From an uncultured Prevotellaceae bacterium (GTDB taxonomy: Bacteria; Bacteroidota; Bacteroidia; Bacteroidales; Bacteroidaceae): 64,000 bases of DNA. Shown one piece after another: positions 40,368-49,263 of this stretch. The notes under the pieces were generated by a model. The model saw only the letters and a program-made list of their open reading frames with translations. It did not search any database and was not told the DNA's origin. How positions within the stretch are numbered: the stretch's first letter is position 1; every line of letters begins with the position of its first letter. Location: positions 1 through 64,000 of the forward strand of contig CACZVN010000001.1 in the NCBI GenBank assembly GCA_902784615.1. Direction: 5' to 3'. The position numbers and the translations under genes are program-made.

Positions 40368-41183
40368 ATGATCGAAGTAAACAACATCAGTTTTAAGTAT
40401 GCGGGTCAGAAAGACCTGGTATTCGATGATTTCAGTCTGGAGCTGAAACAGGACAACATCTACGGACTGCTGGGTAAGAACGGCACGGGCAAGAGCACGC
40501 TGCTGTATCTGATCAGCGGACTGCTGCGCCCCAAGAAGGGCACCGTGAAGTTCGACGGCATCGAAACCAAACTGCGCAAGCCTGAGACGCTGAGCGAGAT
40601 CTTCATCGTGCCAGAGGAGTTTGACCTGCCAGCGATGTCGCTCATGGAGTACGTGAAGATCAATCGTCCGTTCTATCCGCTCTTCAGTACGCAGGTGCTG
40701 GAAGACTGTCTGAAGGACTTCGAACTCACGACCGATCTGAAATTGAATAGCCTCTCGATGGGTCAGAAGAAGAAGGTGTTCATGGCCTTCGCACTGGCCA
40801 CTGGTACGAAGGTGATGCTGATGGACGAGCCCACGAACGGTCTGGATATCCCTTCGAAGAGCCAGTTCCGTAAGGTGGTGGCGCAGTATATGAGTGGCGA
40901 TCGTACGCTGATCATCTCCACCCATCAGGTGCACGATGTGGAGTCGTTGCTCGATCATATCCTGATCCTGAGTCAGCAGAAGCTCCTGCTTGATGCCTCA
41001 GTGGGAGAGATCCAGGAGAAATACACCTTCGAGTATCGTACGCCTGACGACATGGAAGATGCCCTCTATGCTGAGCCCTCGCTACAGGGTAATGCCGTGA
41101 TCGCGCCTCGCAAGGAGGACAGCGCTGAGACACAGGTGAACCTCGAACTGCTGTTCAATGCCGTCAACGAAGGGAAGATCTGA
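40368..41183 (+). CDS. ABC transporter ATP-binding protein (YtrB-like)
   Basis: A 271-residue ABC ATPase. Walker A is GLLGKNGTGKSTLL (about 33-46), the signature is LSMGQKKKV and Walker B is MLMDEPTNGLD, with a switch histidine in ISTHQVHD. The C-terminal extension contacts no obvious partner domain. It is followed by two permease-like genes and a GntR-family regulator, the layout of GntR/YtrA-controlled exporters that respond to cell-envelope stress. Substrate unknown. Confidence 0.88.
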   Translation: MIEVNNISFKYAGQKDLVFDDFSLELKQDNIYGLLGKNGTGKSTLLYLISGLLRPKKGTVKFDGIETKLRKPETLSEIFIVPEEFDLPAMSLMEYVKINRPFYPLFSTQVLEDCLKDFELTTDLKLNSLSMGQKKKVFMAFALATGTKVMLMDEPTNGLDIPSKSQFRKVVAQYMSGDRTLIISTHQVHDVESLLDHILILSQQKLLLDASVGEIQEKYTFEYRTPDDMEDALYAEPSLQGNAVIAPRKEDSAETQVNLELLFNAVNEGKI

Positions 41184-41193
41184 AGCGTTGAAC

Positions 41194-41249
41194 ATTAAAC
41201 ATTAAAGATTAAACATTAAACATTAGACAATAGTCATTAAAGATTAAAC
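41194..41249. repeat. Heptamer repeat array between ABC genes
   Basis: Eight consecutive 7-base units, mostly ATTAAAC or ATTAAAG with two diverged copies (ATTAGAC, AATAGTC), fill the gap and end 3 bases before the next ATG. This is the longest of the heptamer tracts in the window. Confidence 0.85.
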
Positions 41250-41252
41250 TTT

Positions 41253-42050
41253 ATGATACAGTTTAATTTCAATAGATTCGCAAAGCTGGCGCGATGGTCG
41301 CTGACGAACGACAAGAAGTACCACGTGAAGTCGCTCCTGCAGATGTTCATCGTCTTGGTGCTGCTGTTTGTGTTTTTCACCATTAATCCTAACAGGATCG
41401 TGATGGCCCAGCAGAGTGTCGGCTATCAGGCGTGCGCCATAGGAACCGTAGCTATATTCCTTGTCGGAATAGTGATGGGCTCGTCGTTTATGTTCTACAG
41501 CATGGATGGCAAGCACGATAAGCAGGCACTGCTGCTGTTGCCGGCCTCGAACTTCGAGAAGTTCCTGATGCGCTATTCGTCGTGGATGATCCTGGTACCC
41601 CTCAATCTGGTGGCCTTCCTCGCAGCCGACCTGGTGCAGTATCTGGTCAACGTGCTCATGGGCCACGACTATGCCACCTTTGTATCCACTACTTTCGTGG
41701 GTATGGTGAGCAATATCTGGAATAAGATGTCTGAAGAACTTCGCAGCGGATTTGTCATTGTACTGACACTCGTCATCGTCTGGATGCATTCGCTCTATGC
41801 CCTTGGTGCTACGTTCTTCCGTTCGCATAAGTATAATTGGATTCCCACCACGATCATCATCATATTGCTGGTGATTCTACAGGTTGTTATCAACTCCCTG
41901 ATGGGGAATCGGAGCTTGGAGATTCAAACCGAAACCAACAAGTTTATAGTCAATGTAGTCATCGTGATACTGCTGATAGTGTTCAACTTCTGGATGTCGT
42001 ACAGACTCTTCTGTCGTCAGCAGGTGATTGGTAAATTGGTAAACCTATAA
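41253..42050 (+). CDS. ABC transporter permease-like membrane protein
   Basis: A 265-residue membrane protein with about six hydrophobic segments (for example LLQMFIVLVLLFVFFTI, YSSWMILVPLNLVAFLAA, IVILLIVFNFWMSYRL). The segment DKQALLLLPASNFEKFLMRY recurs as KQQRGTFLMIPATNLEKYLA in the next gene, so the two are paralogous half-transporters that would pair on one ATPase. Preceded by an eight-unit heptamer repeat that may tune its translation. Confidence 0.75.
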   Translation: MIQFNFNRFAKLARWSLTNDKKYHVKSLLQMFIVLVLLFVFFTINPNRIVMAQQSVGYQACAIGTVAIFLVGIVMGSSFMFYSMDGKHDKQALLLLPASNFEKFLMRYSSWMILVPLNLVAFLAADLVQYLVNVLMGHDYATFVSTTFVGMVSNIWNKMSEELRSGFVIVLTLVIVWMHSLYALGATFFRSHKYNWIPTTIIIILLVILQVVINSLMGNRSLEIQTETNKFIVNVVIVILLIVFNFWMSYRLFCRQQVIGKLVNL

Positions 42051-42069
42051 AAAGTAAAAAGGTAAAACA

Positions 42070-42993
42070 ATGAATAGTTTTAGTTTCAATAGGTGTGGCA
42101 AGGTGCTGCGCTGGCTCATCAGCGTGAATCGCGTGAGTTTGATGGGATTCACAGTGGGCGTGGCATTCTCAATATTCCTGTTACAGTTGATATCCTTCAT
42201 CTTTGGTTCGTTCCAAACGATCGTTCCTTATATCCAGCGGTGTGCCGACTTTGGGTCATTCCTCATGCCGTTTGCATTGCTTATCATTGCCACTGCAGCC
42301 TTTACGAACTTTACCAGCATTGGTACTAAGCAGCAGCGAGGCACTTTCCTCATGATCCCTGCCACCAATCTGGAGAAGTATCTGGCGCTGATGGTCTATA
42401 TTGTTGTGGTTTGCGGATTGTGTGCCATCGTGGGTTATATCCTGGGCGACTGCCTCCGCATGGCCAGTCTATGGATATGGGCAATGGCCTCAAATGATCC
42501 CAGCTTTACCGCTTGCGAGGTGTTCAATTTCAACGGCGTGGATCAGACCTATTATCTGTGGACATCGACAGTGCCCAGTCTCTTCTCGCAGATGATCCCT
42601 CGTCTGATCACTGTGTGGAGTAGTGGTATTTACTGGGATTGGTATCAGTGGGCAAGTTTCATGATCGCTGTGATCATGGCCGTATGGACTCACTCGTTCT
42701 TTATGCTGGTTGGTACGTTGCTTCGCAAGTATGCATTCATCATCTCAGGCGCTCTCTGGATGACGATCATGTCGCTCTACATGTGGACACTCAGTCATTT
42801 CAATCTCAGCGTGTTTCAGATGGTCTGGGATGGCGACAAGTACGTAATGAATGCTGTCAATGTGATGGCTTACGTGCTGATGGTGGTACTTCCTCTCTTC
42901 ACGATATTCAATTACTGGGCATCGTTCCATATCTTCAAAGGTTTTCAGTTAATAACTAATAAGTGGTTTAATTATGACATTCTCAAACGATAA
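42070..42993 (+). CDS. ABC transporter permease-like membrane protein, paralogue of the preceding one
   Basis: A 307-residue membrane protein with about six hydrophobic segments. The N-terminal SFNRCGKVLRWLI resembles NFNRFAKLARWSL of the preceding gene, and the PATNLEKYLALM segment is shared. It is 19 bases from its paralogue, and its last 20 bases overlap the GntR gene. Likely partner of the ABC ATPase of this operon. Confidence 0.75.
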   Translation: MNSFSFNRCGKVLRWLISVNRVSLMGFTVGVAFSIFLLQLISFIFGSFQTIVPYIQRCADFGSFLMPFALLIIATAAFTNFTSIGTKQQRGTFLMIPATNLEKYLALMVYIVVVCGLCAIVGYILGDCLRMASLWIWAMASNDPSFTACEVFNFNGVDQTYYLWTSTVPSLFSQMIPRLITVWSSGIYWDWYQWASFMIAVIMAVWTHSFFMLVGTLLRKYAFIISGALWMTIMSLYMWTLSHFNLSVFQMVWDGDKYVMNAVNVMAYVLMVVLPLFTIFNYWASFHIFKGFQLITNKWFNYDILKR

Positions 42994-43330
42994 ACCCATC
43001 TACATCCAGATGGCGGATCGCCTCTGCGATGAGATACTTGCTGGCAAGTATCAGGATGACGACAGAATACCGTCAGTCCGAGAGTACAGTGTGCTCCTTG
43101 AGGTGAACACGAATACGGCTGTGAAGGCTTACGAGCAACTGGCGCGCGAGGAGATCATATACAACAAGCGTGGCTTAGGCTATTTCGTGACCAAGGGCGC
43201 CAAGAAACAGATCCTGAAGGCTCGCAAGCAGGAGTTCATGAAGGAGCGCCTGCCAGAGCTCTTCCGCCAGATGCAGCTCTTGGACATTACAATCGATGAT
43301 GTGACAGAAGCCTATAAAAAACTATCATAA
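42974..43330 (+). CDS. GntR-family transcriptional regulator (YtrA-like)
   Basis: A 118-residue regulator with an N-terminal winged helix: PIYIQMADRLCDEILAGKY, RIPSVREYSVLLEVNTNTA (recognition helix) and YFVTKGA. The short C-terminal tail lacks the ligand domain of larger GntR proteins, as in the YtrA group that represses ABC exporter operons. It is the last gene of its operon, overlapping the permease by 20 bases, so it probably controls its own transcript through the inverted repeat near 40.29 kb. Confidence 0.88.
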   Translation: MTFSNDKPIYIQMADRLCDEILAGKYQDDDRIPSVREYSVLLEVNTNTAVKAYEQLAREEIIYNKRGLGYFVTKGAKKQILKARKQEFMKERLPELFRQMQLLDITIDDVTEAYKKLS

Positions 43331-43374
43331 TGAAACAGATTGTTGTTCATTCATCACAAATATATGCAAAATAT

Positions 43375-43414
43375 CCCAAATATTTGGGTAATGATGCAAC
43401 TTTTTGTACCTTTG
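43375..43414 (+). promoter_or_regulatory. Efflux operon promoter with palindrome at -33
   Basis: TTTG (43383-43386) and TACCTTTG (43407-43414) are at exact 24-base spacing. The -33 box lies within a perfect 14-bp palindrome CCCAAATATTTGGG (43375-43388), a candidate operator. It starts the MacAB-TolC-type operon independently of the ABC/GntR operon upstream. Confidence 0.7.
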
Positions 43415-43463
43415 CCTCGTCAAACAAACAAGACAAAGCTAATCTAAGGTAAAAAGTTTGTTT

Positions 43464-44183
43464 ATGATACATCTACAAGACATCAACAAAACCTATCAGG
43501 GAGCCCAGCCGCTCCATGTGTTGAAGGGTATCAACCTCGACATCGCGAAAGGTGAGTTCGTTTCTATCATGGGTGCCTCAGGCTCAGGAAAGAGTACACT
43601 CCTGAATATCTTAGGTATTCTCGACAACTACGACTCTGGTACCTATGAGCTGGCAGGCGTGCCCATCTGGAACCTCTCGGAGCGACGTGCTGCCGAGTAT
43701 CGCAATAAGATGATAGGTTTTATTTTCCAGTCATTTAATCTCATCTCTTTTAAAACTGCCGTGGAAAACGTTGAGTTGCCATTATTCTATCAGGGGGTAA
43801 GCCGTAAGAAGCGCCATCAGTTGGCTCTGGAGTATCTGGAGCGCCTGGGGCTTCTTGACTGGGCTGAACATTACCCCAATGAGCTGTCGGGAGGACAGAA
43901 ACAGCGCGTGGCAATAGCCAGAGCACTCATCACCAAGCCACAGATCATTCTCGCCGATGAGCCAACAGGTGCACTCGACTCGAAGACATCTGTGGAGGTG
44001 ATGCAGTTGCTCAAGCAGCTGAACCAGGAGGAGGGCATGACCATCGTCGTGGTGACGCACGAGAGCGGTGTGGCGAATGAGACGAACAAGATAGTACACA
44101 TCAAGGACGGTATCATCGGAGAGATTGAGGAGAACCTGAACCATAATGCCTCGCCCTTCGGCAGTGGTGGACTGATGAAATAA
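43464..44183 (+). CDS. MacB-type ABC transporter ATP-binding protein
   Basis: About 239 residues, a LolD/MacB-type ATPase: Walker A GASGSGKSTLLNILG (about 39-53), FIFQSFNLISF (Q-loop), ELSGGQKQRVAIARAL (signature) and ILADEPTGALDS (Walker B). It is the first gene of a five-gene efflux operon with two FtsX/MacB permeases, a membrane-fusion protein and an outer-membrane factor. The start is the ATG at MIHLQD, as the longer frame begins with a TTG. Confidence 0.92.
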   Translation: MIHLQDINKTYQGAQPLHVLKGINLDIAKGEFVSIMGASGSGKSTLLNILGILDNYDSGTYELAGVPIWNLSERRAAEYRNKMIGFIFQSFNLISFKTAVENVELPLFYQGVSRKKRHQLALEYLERLGLLDWAEHYPNELSGGQKQRVAIARALITKPQIILADEPTGALDSKTSVEVMQLLKQLNQEEGMTIVVVTHESGVANETNKIVHIKDGIIGEIEENLNHNASPFGSGGLMK

Positions 44184-44188
44184 GGATT

Positions 44189-45445
44189 ATGAGAGACATT
44201 ATTTCTGAAATATGGGCAACGGCCCGGAGGAATAAGCTCCGTACGACACTGACGGGTTTCGCCGTGGCGTGGGGTATCTTCATGCTCATCGTGCTGTTGG
44301 GTGCAGGTAACGGTCTCATCAATGCCAACATGAAGATGATGGGCGACTTCCTCACCAACTCCATAGAGGTGTATGGAGGTCAGACCTCGAAGGCCTATAA
44401 TGGTCTGAACGAGGGTCGCTATATCAGCCTGAACAAGCGAGACATCTCTGATACCGAGTCAGGATTTAAGGATCACATCGACGAGGTGGGAGCCTGCTAC
44501 TATACCAGTGCCACCGTCACCAATGGTGAGCAGTATATGAGCCTGCAGATAGCCGGTGTCTATCCTGTTCATACGCAGATCGTGAAGCAAACCATGATCG
44601 AAGGCCGTTTCATCAACGATATCGACGTGAAGGAGAAGCGCAAGGTGCTCGTGCTCACTGACAAACAGGCCAAGGAACTCGAGCCCAGGGATTATAAGAA
44701 GATCATAGGCAAGCATGTCAAGGTGGGTAACATCGCCTTTAAGGTGGTGGGCATCTATAAGGGGCGTGACGATGGTGGTGGCAATGCCTTCTCATCCTAT
44801 TCCACCATCAAGAGCATCTATGCTGCCAATACGCCTTACATCGGTAATATCGAGTTTACCTTCCACGGCCTATCTACTGAGAAGGCCAACGAGGAATTTG
44901 AGAAGACCTATCGTCGCAAGTTGAATGCCAACCATCAGGCCCATCCGGAAGACGAGCGCAGTATCTGGATCTGGAATAATTACACAGAAAGTCTGACGAT
45001 GGAGTCGGCGATGAGTATTATCCGTACCTTCCTCTGGGTAGTGGGACTGTTCACGCTCCTCTCTGGTATCGTGGGCGTGTCGAATATCATGCTCATCACC
45101 GTGAAGGAGCGTACCCATGAGTTTGGCATCCGCAAGGCTATTGGCGCCAAACCCTGGAGCATCCTGAAACTGATCATCATCGAAAGTGTGATCATCACCA
45201 CGTTCTTCGGTTATCTGGGTATGCTGTTTGGTATTGCAGCCAATGAGTATATGGATGCCACACTGGGCCATCAGGTAACAGACCTGGGTGTGGAGAAGAT
45301 TACCTTCTTCATTAATCCTACCGTCGGACTGGATGTGTGTTTCGAGGCCACGATGGTGATGGTCGTCGCTGGTACCATCGCCGGACTGATCCCAGCCTTC
45401 AAAGCAAGTAGAATTCGCCCCATAGAGGCCTTAAGAGCAGATTAA
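44189..45445 (+). CDS. MacB-type ABC transporter permease 1
   Basis: A 418-residue permease with one N-terminal transmembrane segment (LTGFAVAWGIFMLIVLLGAG), a large periplasmic MacB-PCD domain (about 50-280) and three C-terminal segments of the FtsX domain (FLWVVGLFTLLSGIVGVSN, VKERTHEFGIRKAIGAKP, GTIAGLIPAFKASRIRPIEA). It follows the ATPase by 5 bases and is paralogous to the next gene. Confidence 0.9.
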   Translation: MRDIISEIWATARRNKLRTTLTGFAVAWGIFMLIVLLGAGNGLINANMKMMGDFLTNSIEVYGGQTSKAYNGLNEGRYISLNKRDISDTESGFKDHIDEVGACYYTSATVTNGEQYMSLQIAGVYPVHTQIVKQTMIEGRFINDIDVKEKRKVLVLTDKQAKELEPRDYKKIIGKHVKVGNIAFKVVGIYKGRDDGGGNAFSSYSTIKSIYAANTPYIGNIEFTFHGLSTEKANEEFEKTYRRKLNANHQAHPEDERSIWIWNNYTESLTMESAMSIIRTFLWVVGLFTLLSGIVGVSNIMLITVKERTHEFGIRKAIGAKPWSILKLIIIESVIITTFFGYLGMLFGIAANEYMDATLGHQVTDLGVEKITFFINPTVGLDVCFEATMVMVVAGTIAGLIPAFKASRIRPIEALRAD

Positions 45446-45449
45446 GATT

Positions 45450-46703
45450 ATGAGATTAGATATAGATACATATAGAGAGATCCTCGACACGCTGACGCGC
45501 AATAAGGCGCGCTCGTTCCTTACGGGGTTTGGCGTGTTCTGGGGCGTGTTCATGCTCGTTGGCCTCATGGGAGGTGGCAAGGCCATGAAAGGAGAACTCG
45601 ACAAGAACTTCGAGGGCTTTGCTCAGAACACCGTCATGATCTGGGCCCAGCAGACCACCAAACCGTATAAGGGATTCCGTAAGGGTCGCTGGTGGGAGAT
45701 GGACTATAAGGATGTTGAGCGGCTGAAGCAGCGTGTGCCCGAACTCGAGAACGTGGTACCAGTCATCTTCTCGGGTTGGCGAAGTGGAAACACCGCCTAT
45801 TATGGCGATCAGAAGACCACGCCCCGCATCCAGGGTACCATCCCCGAACTGGCTAACGTCATCCAACCAAAGATGTACTACGGACGCTACCTCAACGAGA
45901 TGGATATCCGTGAGCAGCGTAAGGTGTGCGTCATCGGTAAGAAGGTATATAAAGACCTTTTCAAGGAAGGTGGAGACCCCTGCGGTAAGAAGATCCGTGT
46001 GGATTCTACTTATTTCGAAGTGGTGGGCGTGGATTACGCTACGGGCGGCATCAGTATTAACGGGCGAGCCGAGGAGAAGGTCACCCTGCCCCTCACGCTG
46101 ATGCAGGCCATGTTTAATCGTGGTAATCAGGTGGATATCATTGCTGCTACAGGTCGTGGTAATGTGGTGATGAGCAAGATTACCGATCGCATCCGTGAGA
46201 CGGTGGCCAGGGCTCATTATGTGGATCCCACCGACGAGCAGGGAGCGATGGTGATGAATACAGAACTGATATTCCAGATGTTCGACAATCTGATGAAGGG
46301 TGTTAACTTCCTTATCTGGCTCGTGGGTCTTGGAACACTGCTGGCAGGTGCCATCGGTGTGTCGAACATCATGATGGTCACCGTGCGTGAGCGAACCACA
46401 GAGATCGGTATCCGTCGAGCCATCGGAGCAACGCCCAAGATGATATTAGGACAGATCATATCTGAGAGTATTGTGCTGACATTGGTGGCGGGCATGAGTG
46501 GTATCCTGTTCGGCGTACTGATCCTGCAGATGCTGGAGACGGGAAGCATGGAGGATGGCATCATCACCATCCACTATCAGGTCAGTTTCTGGACGGCCAT
46601 CTTCGCAGCCCTCGTGGTGAGTGCGATGGGTGTGCTGGCAGGTCTCGCCCCAGCCGCCCGTGCCATGAGCATCAAACCTGTTGATGCAATGAGAGACGAG
46701 TAA
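45450..46703 (+). CDS. MacB-type ABC transporter permease 2
   Basis: A 417-residue paralogue of the preceding permease with the same plan: N-terminal segment (LTGFGVFWGVFMLVGLMGGG), periplasmic domain and FtsX-type C-terminus (VRERTTEIGIRRAIGATPK, AGLAPAARAMSIKPVDAMRD). The two would form a heterodimer on the shared ATPase. It begins 4 bases after the first permease. Confidence 0.9.
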   Translation: MRLDIDTYREILDTLTRNKARSFLTGFGVFWGVFMLVGLMGGGKAMKGELDKNFEGFAQNTVMIWAQQTTKPYKGFRKGRWWEMDYKDVERLKQRVPELENVVPVIFSGWRSGNTAYYGDQKTTPRIQGTIPELANVIQPKMYYGRYLNEMDIREQRKVCVIGKKVYKDLFKEGGDPCGKKIRVDSTYFEVVGVDYATGGISINGRAEEKVTLPLTLMQAMFNRGNQVDIIAATGRGNVVMSKITDRIRETVARAHYVDPTDEQGAMVMNTELIFQMFDNLMKGVNFLIWLVGLGTLLAGAIGVSNIMMVTVRERTTEIGIRRAIGATPKMILGQIISESIVLTLVAGMSGILFGVLILQMLETGSMEDGIITIHYQVSFWTAIFAALVVSAMGVLAGLAPAARAMSIKPVDAMRDE

Positions 46704-46727
46704 AAATAATAAAAACGAAATAAGATT

Positions 46728-47840
46728 ATGAAACGTTATTCAAAACTGATTATCGCAGCGATCATCGCGCTGATTTTCATTGGAACATTCGTGTTCCTGT
46801 GGCAGAAGAGCCAACCCAAGGAGATCGTCTATAACGAGTTTACCCCCAAGACGGAGGACATCCAGAAGACCACGATCATCACCGGTAAGATCGAGCCTCG
46901 TAACGAGGTGAACGTGAAGCCTCAGATCTCTGGTATCATCACCGACCTTTACAAGGAACCGGGCGACTATGTGAATGCTGGTGATGTGATCGCCAAGGTG
47001 AAGGTGATTCCCGACATGGGGTCGCTGTCATCAGCAGAGAGTCGTGTGCGTCTGGCAGAGATCAACCTGCAGCAGGCTCAGGTGGATTACAACCGTGAGG
47101 AGAACCTCCACAACCAGAAGCTCGTTTCTGACGATGAGTTCGACAAGAGTCGTCAGGCCTTGCGTCAGGCTCAGGAGGAGAAGGCTGCTGCCATCGACGC
47201 CCTTCAGGTGGTACGCGACGGTGTGTCACAGTCGAATGCCAAGGCATCCTCTACGCTCATCCGTTCGACGATCTCTGGTGTGATTCTCGACATCCCTGTA
47301 AAGGTGGGTAACTCGGTGATCCTCTCTAACACCTTTAATGATGGTACGACGATTGCATCAGTGGCCAACATGAACGACCTGATCTTCCGTGGTAATATCG
47401 ACGAGACGGAGGTAGGACAACTGGTAAATGGCATGAACATGAAGATTACCATCGGTGCCCTGCAGGACCTGAAGTTCGATGCCTCGCTGGAGTATATCTC
47501 GCCGAAGGCTGTGGAGAGCAATGGTGCTAATCAGTTTGAGATCAAGGCGGCTGTAAAACTCGCTGAGGGTGGCAAGATCCGCAGCGGCTACAGTGCCAAT
47601 GCCGAGATCGTGCTGGCTGCAGCCTCGAAGGTGCTCAGCGTGCCTGAGAGTGCTATCGAGTTCAGCGGTGACTCCACCTTCGTCTATGTCATCAAGGGCG
47701 AGGGTAAGAATAAGACCTACGAGCGTACACAGGTTACCACAGGTCTCTCTGACGGTGTGAATATCGAGATCAAGAAGGGACTGACTGCCAAGGACAAGGT
47801 GCGTGGTCCTGAGATTATTACTGACGATAACGAAAAGTAA
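46728..47840 (+). CDS. Membrane-fusion (HlyD/MacA-type) efflux protein
   Basis: A 370-residue periplasmic adaptor anchored by an N-terminal segment (LIIAAIIALIFIGTFVFLW). The pattern is the usual one: a half biotinyl-lipoyl segment (GKIEPRNEVNVKPQISGII), a coiled-coil hairpin (AEINLQQAQVDYNREENLH, about 105-170), the second lipoyl half (STISGVILDIPVKVGNSV) and a beta-barrel domain. It connects the permeases with the outer-membrane factor encoded next. Confidence 0.92.
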   Translation: MKRYSKLIIAAIIALIFIGTFVFLWQKSQPKEIVYNEFTPKTEDIQKTTIITGKIEPRNEVNVKPQISGIITDLYKEPGDYVNAGDVIAKVKVIPDMGSLSSAESRVRLAEINLQQAQVDYNREENLHNQKLVSDDEFDKSRQALRQAQEEKAAAIDALQVVRDGVSQSNAKASSTLIRSTISGVILDIPVKVGNSVILSNTFNDGTTIASVANMNDLIFRGNIDETEVGQLVNGMNMKITIGALQDLKFDASLEYISPKAVESNGANQFEIKAAVKLAEGGKIRSGYSANAEIVLAAASKVLSVPESAIEFSGDSTFVYVIKGEGKNKTYERTQVTTGLSDGVNIEIKKGLTAKDKVRGPEIITDDNEK

Positions 47841-47866
47841 AAAGGTAAAAAATAAAAAGAGTGATT

Positions 47867-49228
47867 ATGAAATCAATATATTCAATGAAGGTTCAAGGGT
47901 GGGTAAAGGTTTTACCTTTTTACCTTCTTACCTTCTTACCTTTAACATCTTGGGCCCAGACAAAGCAATGGAGCCTGCGTGAGTGTTGTGACTATGCCGT
48001 AGAGCATAACATCAGCATCAAGCAGCAGGCGAACCAGTGCCGCCAACAGGAACTGCAACTCTCGACGGCGAAGAACTCCCGTCTGCCGGATCTCAGTGGT
48101 AGCGTCGGGCAGAACTTTTCCTTCGGACGTGGTCTGACAGCAGAGAACACCTACTCGAACACTAATACGAGTAATACCTCATTTGGTCTCAGCACGAGTG
48201 TACCCTTGTTCACTGGTTTCAGGATCCCCAATGAGATCAAGTTGAATCAGTTGAATCTGGAGGCTGCTACTGCAGATCTCGAGAAGGCCAAGAACGATAT
48301 CTGTGTCAGAGTGGCCGAGGCATACGTGCAGATCCTCTATAACATGGAGATTGCCGATGTGGCACGTCGTCAGATAGAGATTGACTCCGCACAGGTACGT
48401 CGTCTGGAGGCCTTTGTCGATAATGGCAAGGCTGCAGAGGCAGAACTCTCGCAGCAGAAGGCTACGTTGGCCAACAGTCGTCTGACGGCTACCCAGGCAG
48501 AGAACAACTATCGTTTGTCGATCCTGACAATGACCCAGTTGCTTGAACTGCCAACGCCTGAGGGCTTCACCATCCAGCGTCCTACACAGGAAGAATTGGA
48601 TGCCCTGAGCCAAATAGGTATCCTAGGTCCTGATCAGATCTACGCCGAGGCACTGGGTGTCAAGCCCGAGATCCTCTCACAGCAACTGAAGTTGAAAGGC
48701 TCCGAGCACAGCATCAAGATCGCCCAGGCAGCCAACTATCCCACGCTCTCCTTGGGTGGAGGTCTTGGCACGAACTATTACACCACCTCGGGCTTCACGT
48801 CTGATCCTTTTGGAACCCAGTTGAAGAACAATTTCAGTCAGTATGTCAGTCTGAACCTGAATATCCCCATCTTCAACCGTTTCCAGACGCGCAACAATAT
48901 CCGCAGTGCGCGCATTGACCTGGAGAACCAGCAGTTGCAACTCGACAACACCAAAAAGACACTCTATAAGGAAATCCAGCAGGTGTATTACAATGCCCTG
49001 AACGCGCAGGAGAAGGAGAAAAGTTCAGCCGACGCCGTGCAGAGTTCGAAGGATGCCTTCCAGTTGATGCAGGCGAAGTACGAGAACGGCAAGGCCACGA
49101 TCACGGAGTTCAACGAGTCGAAGAACAACTACCTGAAGTCAGAGTCCGACCTCGTGCAGGCGCGTTACGAGAACCTCTACCAGCATGCGCTCATAGAGTT
49201 CTATCGAGGCAAAGAACTGAATTTCTAA
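47867..49228 (+). CDS. TolC-family outer-membrane efflux protein
   Basis: A 453-residue outer-membrane factor. The signal peptide ends near LTSWAQ, then WSLRECCDYAVEHNISI begins the usual repeated helical halves, each about 200 residues (for example AEAELSQQKATLANSR in the first half and KATITEFNESKNNYLKSESD in the second, with the strand SLGGGLGTNYYTT between). It ends the efflux operon with a bidirectional terminator. The signal peptide is encoded by short repeated TTACCTTCT-type units, so length changes there could alter the export signal. Confidence 0.92.
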   Translation: MKSIYSMKVQGWVKVLPFYLLTFLPLTSWAQTKQWSLRECCDYAVEHNISIKQQANQCRQQELQLSTAKNSRLPDLSGSVGQNFSFGRGLTAENTYSNTNTSNTSFGLSTSVPLFTGFRIPNEIKLNQLNLEAATADLEKAKNDICVRVAEAYVQILYNMEIADVARRQIEIDSAQVRRLEAFVDNGKAAEAELSQQKATLANSRLTATQAENNYRLSILTMTQLLELPTPEGFTIQRPTQEELDALSQIGILGPDQIYAEALGVKPEILSQQLKLKGSEHSIKIAQAANYPTLSLGGGLGTNYYTTSGFTSDPFGTQLKNNFSQYVSLNLNIPIFNRFQTRNNIRSARIDLENQQLQLDNTKKTLYKEIQQVYYNALNAQEKEKSSADAVQSSKDAFQLMQAKYENGKATITEFNESKNNYLKSESDLVQARYENLYQHALIEFYRGKELNF

Positions 49229-49263
49229 AATAATAGTCCGCTGATTCAGCGGACTATTATTTT
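49227..49263. terminator. Bidirectional terminator overlapping the GH53 stop codon
   Basis: Perfect 18-bp arms (49227-49244 and 49246-49263) around a single base, with A/T-rich outer and G/C-rich inner parts. It follows the outer-membrane factor gene and contains the last codons of the convergent galactanase gene, which ends inside the right arm. Confidence 0.88.
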
